A DNA stretch of 12,500 nucleotides, taken from contig CM022670.1 in assembly GCA_012295275.1 (NCBI GenBank), forward strand, positions 23,106,755 through 23,119,254, read 5' to 3'. Position 1 is the stretch's first letter; the number at the start of each line of letters is the position of its first letter. The notes under the pieces were generated by a model, which did no database searches, was not told the DNA's origin, and was given only the letters and a program-made list of their open reading frames with translations. Positions 8,338 through 12,500 of the stretch are shown here, piece by piece. The stretch comes from Chrysomallon squamiferum. Lineage: Eukaryota > Mollusca > Gastropoda > Neomphalida > Peltospiridae. The position numbers and the translations under genes were made by a program.

Positions 8338-9243
8338 TCAGGGTCTGGTCAGGGCAGAGATGGGGAAGGATCGGGGACGAACCTGGGTTCCAGAGCTTCC
8401 TCGCTACGACATCACCCAACATCACCCGGAGCATACCACTTTATCCACGCACATGGCATGAGAAAAAGGGACCACGCCTCAGCTCACGGCCAACCAGGGG
8501 AATCAGTTCTTACACCAGTCAAAGAATCTTCCGCCAGAAAAGTGCGCGAGATTCCCAAACCCGAGGTAAAAATAGCTCCCAATCCTGTCGTGTGTTCAGA
8601 CGTGCAATCAGTCGGTCTATCCGATCCGACTGCCGCAGCAGTAAACATGGGGGTACTGCAACAACAGCAGGACGAAGAAGTGGCGGTGCCCGACCGTTAT
8701 TTTGCTCATCGCGACCCAGGGGAAATTCCTGACTTGTACGCGATCCAGAGGAGCAAGCAGGACACTAGGAGGGTGGTTCTCAACGTGGGAGGTGTGAAAC
8801 ACGAAGCTATGTGGCGGACACTTGATAGAATGCCGCATACGAGATTAGGAAAACTTCGAGAGTGTCTTTCGCACGAAGCTATACTCGATTTGTGTGATGA
8901 CTATAACTTGAGTGAAAATGAATATTTTTTTGACAGACACCCGAGGTCTTTCGCATCCATTTTGAATTTTTATCGAACAGGAAAATTGCATCTTGTGGAG
9001 GAAATGTGTGTACTTTCTTTCAGTGAGGATTTGGAGTACTGGGGGATCGACGAACTGTACCTGGAGTCGTGCTGCCAGCACAGGTATCACCAGAAAAAGG
9101 AGCACGTATTCGAGGAAATTCGCAAAGAAGCAGAAAGTATCAGGCAAAGAGTGGAAGAAAATTTTGGAACCGGTGCTTGTGCTAAATGGAGACATAAAGT
9201 CTGGGATTTGTTAGAGAAACCAACAACGTCAATGGCAGCAAGG
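8323..9243 (+). CDS. Shab: Shab/Kv2 voltage-gated K+ channel, N-terminal exon with T1 domain (partial gene)
   Basis: Seen: an open frame of 307 codons up to a splice donor. Residues 1-148 are a variable, Ser/Gly/basic-rich N-terminus with a short Gln run (113-116). Residues 149-253 form a complete T1 (BTB-like) tetramerisation domain, with blocks [35 protein letters not shown] and [11 protein letters not shown]. The zinc motif H-x5-C-x20-CC of non-Shaker Kv channels is intact (H223, C229, C250, C251). A charged, probably helical linker follows (about 256-300), ending WDLLEKP...MAAR. Known: T1 governs subfamily-specific assembly of four subunits, and Kv2 channels carry delayed-rectifier current in neurons and muscle. 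The linker wording and the [11 protein letters not shown] stretch point to Kv2/Shab rather than Shaw or Shal. The exon stops just before S1, so S1-S6, pore and C-terminus lie beyond the window. The start is uncertain: ATG 8323 follows an in-frame TGA (8317-8319) and has A at -3, but an upstream start spliced to about 8337 is plausible, and internal Met46 or Met109 are possible. The exon is visibly richer in GC than its flanks. Identity is near certain; the 5' end is not. Confidence 0.9.
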
Positions 9244-9249
9244 GTAAGT
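9241..9249 (+). other. Splice donor ending the Shab T1 exon (AGG|GTAAGT)
   Basis: The coding frame reaches AGG (9241-9243) and then GTAAGT (9244-9249), which matches the donor consensus over all six intronic bases. The break falls between codons (phase 0), after the residues MAAR, which in Shab proteins immediately precede the S1 segment. Reading on without splicing adds only Val-Ser-Met before a TAG at 9253, so loss of homology coincides with the donor. Retaining this intron would give a T1-only protein. Confidence 0.9.
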
Positions 9250-9280
9250 ATGTAGTGCATAATAATGACTCATTAATATA

Positions 9281-9314
9281 TCTTCTTCTTTTTTTTCTTC
9301 TTCTTCTTTTTCAG
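9281..9314 (+). repeat. TTC/T polypyrimidine tract ending in an acceptor-like TTTTTCAG|G
   Basis: A 32-base pure pyrimidine run of TTC triplets and T runs ends in CAG at 9312-9314. Its composition and end make it an excellent splice acceptor, 71 nt from the donor at 9244. It may equally be a TTC microsatellite that happens to end in CAG. Confidence 0.8.
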
Positions 9315-9457
9315 GGGTGTGTATATTATATAATGTTACAATTGCAATGTTACATATTAACCTTTGTTGTTATTTGTGAATTAGCATGTTTTCAGTGTTA
9401 TAGTATACAGTAAACTGCAATATAATCTCGTACACGTGCCTCCGGGATAATCTCGCT

Positions 9458-9516
9458 CTGTTGCCCTCAGTGTTCTGAAAGCATTCTGAACAGATGTTTA
9501 CATCTGACGGCAACAG
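9458..9516. repeat. Nested inverted repeats (13-bp outer stem with one mismatch)
   Basis: CTGTTGCC-C-TCAG (9458-9470) pairs with CTGA-C-GGCAACAG (9504-9516), a 13-base arm with a single C/C mismatch. A competing hairpin CAGATGT/ACATCTG (9491-9497, 9500-9506) overlaps the right arm. A short direct repeat TTCTGAA occurs twice between the outer arms. Confidence 0.55.
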
Positions 9517-9860
9517 CTGAAACACAATACCAGCACCCACCTATTGCTAAATGGAATCGTCGTATTGCCATCTGTGGTTCTGTGCTTTATCGCTAACATC
9601 TAGGAACTGTTCATTTATTATGTAGGGGTGTTATGTAAAATTATTATACAGGTATGTGACTGCTGTGTAGTTATGTGTGTGTATGGCGTTTGTCTCTGTG
9701 CACGATGTATGTATATATAAATAAAATAAGATAAGGATCACTGAGAAATAAAAGAAATTAAATATAAAATAGAAATACATTGTATATTGATGCATTAAGT
9801 CTATACTATATCTTAATCTATATCCCATTTAATTAATTTCTATTACGATAAGAGAAAAAT

Positions 9861-9880
9861 AATTATATATATATATAATC
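9861..9880. repeat. (AT)n microsatellite
   Basis: A short run of alternating A and T within the intron. Confidence 0.85.
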
Positions 9881-10189
9881 GAAAAAGCTTATAGAATAAA
9901 AAGTGCAGAATAGTAATTTTTGAAGATAAATAGTTTGCGTATATATGTGTACATATGTTCGTGTATGTAAGATTGTGAATACATATGGCTGGATTTCCTT
10001 TTCTTTCCTGTGAGCAGATATATTTTATATCAATTTTTTTTTTTTACTTTAACGATATTTGATCCTTATGTTAATTGGAAGAGTCAACAACAGTAAATAA
10101 ATTTAATTCAGTATTAATATATTCCTCTTAGATTAATTTTCTGTTCAGCATTCTGATGTGTATCTACGCATCTACGGGAATTTCAGTTT

Positions 10190-10271
<82 letters not shown>

Positions 10272-10290
10272 TAAAAAAAATAAATGAACA
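10190..10290. repeat. (AAT)n array grading into A-rich and (AAAT)n sequence
   Basis: AAT triplets run with one small interruption (AAAAATAAT near 10234-10240) to about 10265, followed by A runs and AAAT units. It is one of the two longest microsatellites in the window. Confidence 0.95.
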
Positions 10291-10476
10291 AATAAATAAA
10301 AGAAAATTTGAATATAGAGTCAATATTCTATTATGAAATATTATCAGATTATTTTGTACACTTTTTTTGATATATTTATTTCTGTCTTCTTCACAACTGT
10401 TAAATCGTATGAGAGTGTAAAAACAAATTATACAAATACATTTATTAATGTATTTTAACAAATTATCTTATTTTTA

Positions 10477-10516
10477 AATATTATTATTATTGTTATTATT
10501 ATTATTATTATTTTAT
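10477..10516. repeat. (ATT)n microsatellite with one GTT unit
   Basis: ATT triplets on the plus strand, the reverse complement of the AAT array about 200 bases upstream. The two arrays could pair as an inverted repeat in RNA. Confidence 0.85.
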
Positions 10517-10562
10517 TTATAAAAATATAATTCAAAAATAAATCATTCAATAAATACATAAA

Positions 10563-10656
10563 TTAAAAAAATATTAATAATAAAATAATAATAAATAAAT
10601 AAAATAAAATAAAATAAAATAAAATAAAATAAAATAAAATAAAATAAAATAAAAAT
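10563..10656. repeat. (AAAAT)n pentanucleotide array with AAT/AAAT lead-in
   Basis: Irregular AAT and AAAT units (10563-10600) give way to at least ten uninterrupted AAAAT units (10601-10650). Confidence 0.95.
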
Positions 10657-11556
10657 AAGTAAATTCACTCCTCTGGTCTACAGACTATATTTTTAAATCA
10701 ATATTCACTGTTGCTTCTCTTTCACGCTTTAAAGAATAGAAATCGTGTATCTACGTTCAATTATTCGCTATCGAATTGCTGTTTACGTATCTCTTCATTG
10801 CTTCATCTAAAACTGCTACCATATTTCACCTAAATGGCCATATATCCTCCCAGAAAGACCTTCATTTATGGTAATCTTTTTGTTAAAAGGCAAAGCGCGC
10901 AGTGTTTTGCGTAGATAAGAATTGATTTTTTTTTTCAACTTAATTTTCGGTACTTCGATAGGTTCTTATTTTTTCCTCTCTGAGTTCCATGATTGCAATT
11001 TGTTGATCAAGTTGAAAGACTGTTGATTACCAAGGATCTGAGTTATCTTTACATTTTGCACTTTGACATTTAATACAAAGTGGAGTACATGACTAAATAG
11101 ATAGGCCGAGATATTTTATTTTATTGTAGAAGCATTGGCACATTTTGTGATCTCTAAAAAAGAGGCTCCAATACTTGAGCATATGCCGCCTTGAGCTGTA
11201 TATTGGGAAAGCAGTTGAAGCCATGAACATTTTCAAATCTAAGTTCAGACATACACCCTAGACTTTTCCAATTTCAGACGCTATTACTACCAGTCAAACT
11301 GCTCAAATTTATTGAAACTGCTGGCAGAAGTTGGATACCGCTGCAAATAAACAGGAACCCGGTGTAATTAACAAACATTGACTTGCAAACAAACTTTAAA
11401 ATCAATGGTAACTAAAATGTATCATGTTATTCTGGCTCTTCATATCTTGCTCTAAATGTGGTGATACATGATGGTCTTATCTAGGATGTTTAACACAAGA
11501 GAAAGACATGATATAGCCTATATGATCTTATTGCAGTCACATGTTGAAGCCAGTCG

Positions 11557-11609
11557 AAGTTTGCTGGTTTCAGCAAACTTGTCGACAACTGACCGACGAT
11601 TGGTCAGTT
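11557..11609. repeat. Tandem pair of perfect hairpins
   Basis: First hairpin: AAGTTTGCTG (11557-11566), loop GTTT, CAGCAAACTT (11571-11580). Second, six bases later: AACTGACC (11587-11594), 7-nt loop, GGTCAGTT (11602-11609). Both stems are fully paired and mixed in composition. A 75-codon frame crosses the region but shows no domain, so a structured RNA or transposon remnant are the alternatives to chance. Confidence 0.65.
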
Positions 11610-12500
11610 ATTTTGTCCTCCTTCGAAATACACCAGTGTGCTGTAATAATATATTTGTAAGTATAATGTTTTTTGTATGCATAACAACATGTTAGCATGA
11701 CATTTACTATAAAAAGTTAAATGTCTGAAACAGTATGTTAATTTTTACTACCATTATATTTGCTTCTTCATAAGTCAAAACATAATAAAACTTTTATTTG
11801 TTGATCTGTTGAACATATTGCTTAGCTATTAACCTGTAGGGCCACAGAAATATTGGTGCATTGTGTATTTTCTAGAGTTCGTAAGCATAAACTTTGGAAC
11901 ATTGATAGCTAATAATACAAACAAAAGCAATAAACAGTTTTATTACTTCAGTCTAAACGACTACTGACTACACTGGTATTAAAACAGCAACTTGATTAAT
12001 TAAATAAATTAATGAACTAATTAATTTAAAACAATTTTTTTTTTTTAAAAGCACCAAAAAAGGACATAAAACAATGCCAGCTAAACATGACAAAAATAAA
12101 TTAACACTGAAAGAAAAAAAAAAATGACAGTACATTGTTATTAACAACAACAAGAACCGACATAAAACAAAATTAATCATCAACATCATTATTTTATTTA
12201 TTTATTATAATTAACTAACTGGATTTGTATTGATATAATGTGGAAGAGAAAAATGAAAATAAAAAAAATCTCCATTGAATTGTAGGTGGAATATAAATGT
12301 AATCATCTATTAATAAAATTTGTTCCACAGTAAACGGTTCAATAAAGCTGAAATGCACAGCCATGCAGGGAAATAATTGCCAATTAAGCACGTTTTTGCT
12401 TTAAATTTGTAATTCTCTTGAAAACAATTAAATATTCAGAACCGCAGTTTTAGTGTATATGAAATGGAAAATTGTAGAATTAACAATTCGTTTAACTCAA

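Larger units (their letters stand above)
9244..12500 (+). other. Probable Shab intron downstream of the T1 exon, continuing past the window
   Basis: No S1-S6 coding sequence appears on the plus strand before the window ends, so the intron is at least about 3.2 kb if spliced conventionally. It holds the TTC tract, a structured GC-richer patch (9425-9600), imperfect TATG/TGTA repeats (about 9930-9985), long AAT, ATT and AAAAT arrays (10190-10655), and a hairpin pair (11557-11609). The section 10660-12500 otherwise has AT-rich unique sequence with A and T runs. Short frames at 11468-11695 (plus) and 11968-12189 (minus) carry no recognisable domain. Confidence 0.6.

Noticed and set aside
8845-9195. 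116-codon minus-strand open frame across the T1 exon
   Set aside because: It lies opposite the conserved T1 coding frame; its Phe/Leu/Ser-rich sequence shows no family features and is a shadow of the real gene.
10183-10461. 92-codon minus-strand frame with a long Leu run
   Set aside because: The Leu run is a translation of the AAT/A-rich microsatellite; nothing else in it is recognisable.
1-12500. CRISPR array, bacterial operon or viral genes
   Set aside because: The repeats are microsatellites without spacers, there are no closely packed genes, and the only supported gene is a spliced animal ion channel.
9244-12500. Next Shab exon (S1-S6) within the window
   Set aside because: I looked for the S4 Arg repeat and the pore signature TxGYGD on the plus strand after 9244 and found no frame carrying them.

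Overview
The window looks like an intron-rich, AT-rich metazoan genome. It has one convincing coding exon in 12.5 kb, with a eukaryotic splice donor at its end. Simple repeats are everywhere: ACAT, GTT, AAT, AAAT, AAAAT, TTC and homopolymers. I see nothing bacterial or viral. The exon encodes an invertebrate Shab-type (Kv2) potassium channel N-terminus, closest in my memory to fly and mollusc Shab. The mix of ACAT/GTT/AGT/AAT microsatellites makes a mollusc, perhaps a cephalopod, my best guess (about 0.6). A chelicerate or another invertebrate is not excluded.

Layout. Positions 1-6340 hold no gene I can support: AT-rich DNA with microsatellites, one hAT transposon end (about 753-820), two CRE-type palindromes and several inverted repeats. 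Positions 6341-7046 look less repetitive and richer in CpG and could hold promoter or 5' untranslated sequence. They end at a possible splice donor (CAG|GTAGGG at 7046/7047) just after an ATG in good context at 7027. Positions 7047-8322 are AT-rich, with a bulged 19-bp hairpin (7459-7520) and a long poly-A tract just before the coding exon. The exon (8323-9243, or 8337-9243 if it is spliced to an upstream start) carries a long variable N-terminus, the complete T1 tetramerisation domain with its zinc-site residues, and the T1-S1 linker. It stops at a phase-0 donor just before S1. Positions 9244-12500 appear to be the following intron. It starts with a TTC tract ending in an acceptor-like CAG only 71 nt into the intron, and later holds long AAT and AAAAT arrays and a tandem pair of perfect hairpins near 11557-11609.

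The transmembrane part of the channel (S1-S6 and pore) is not in the window and should lie downstream on the plus strand. I found no convincing new multi-gene system. The points most worth following are the choice of translation start, a possible short T1-only isoform made with the 71-nt mini-intron, and the unexplained hairpins.
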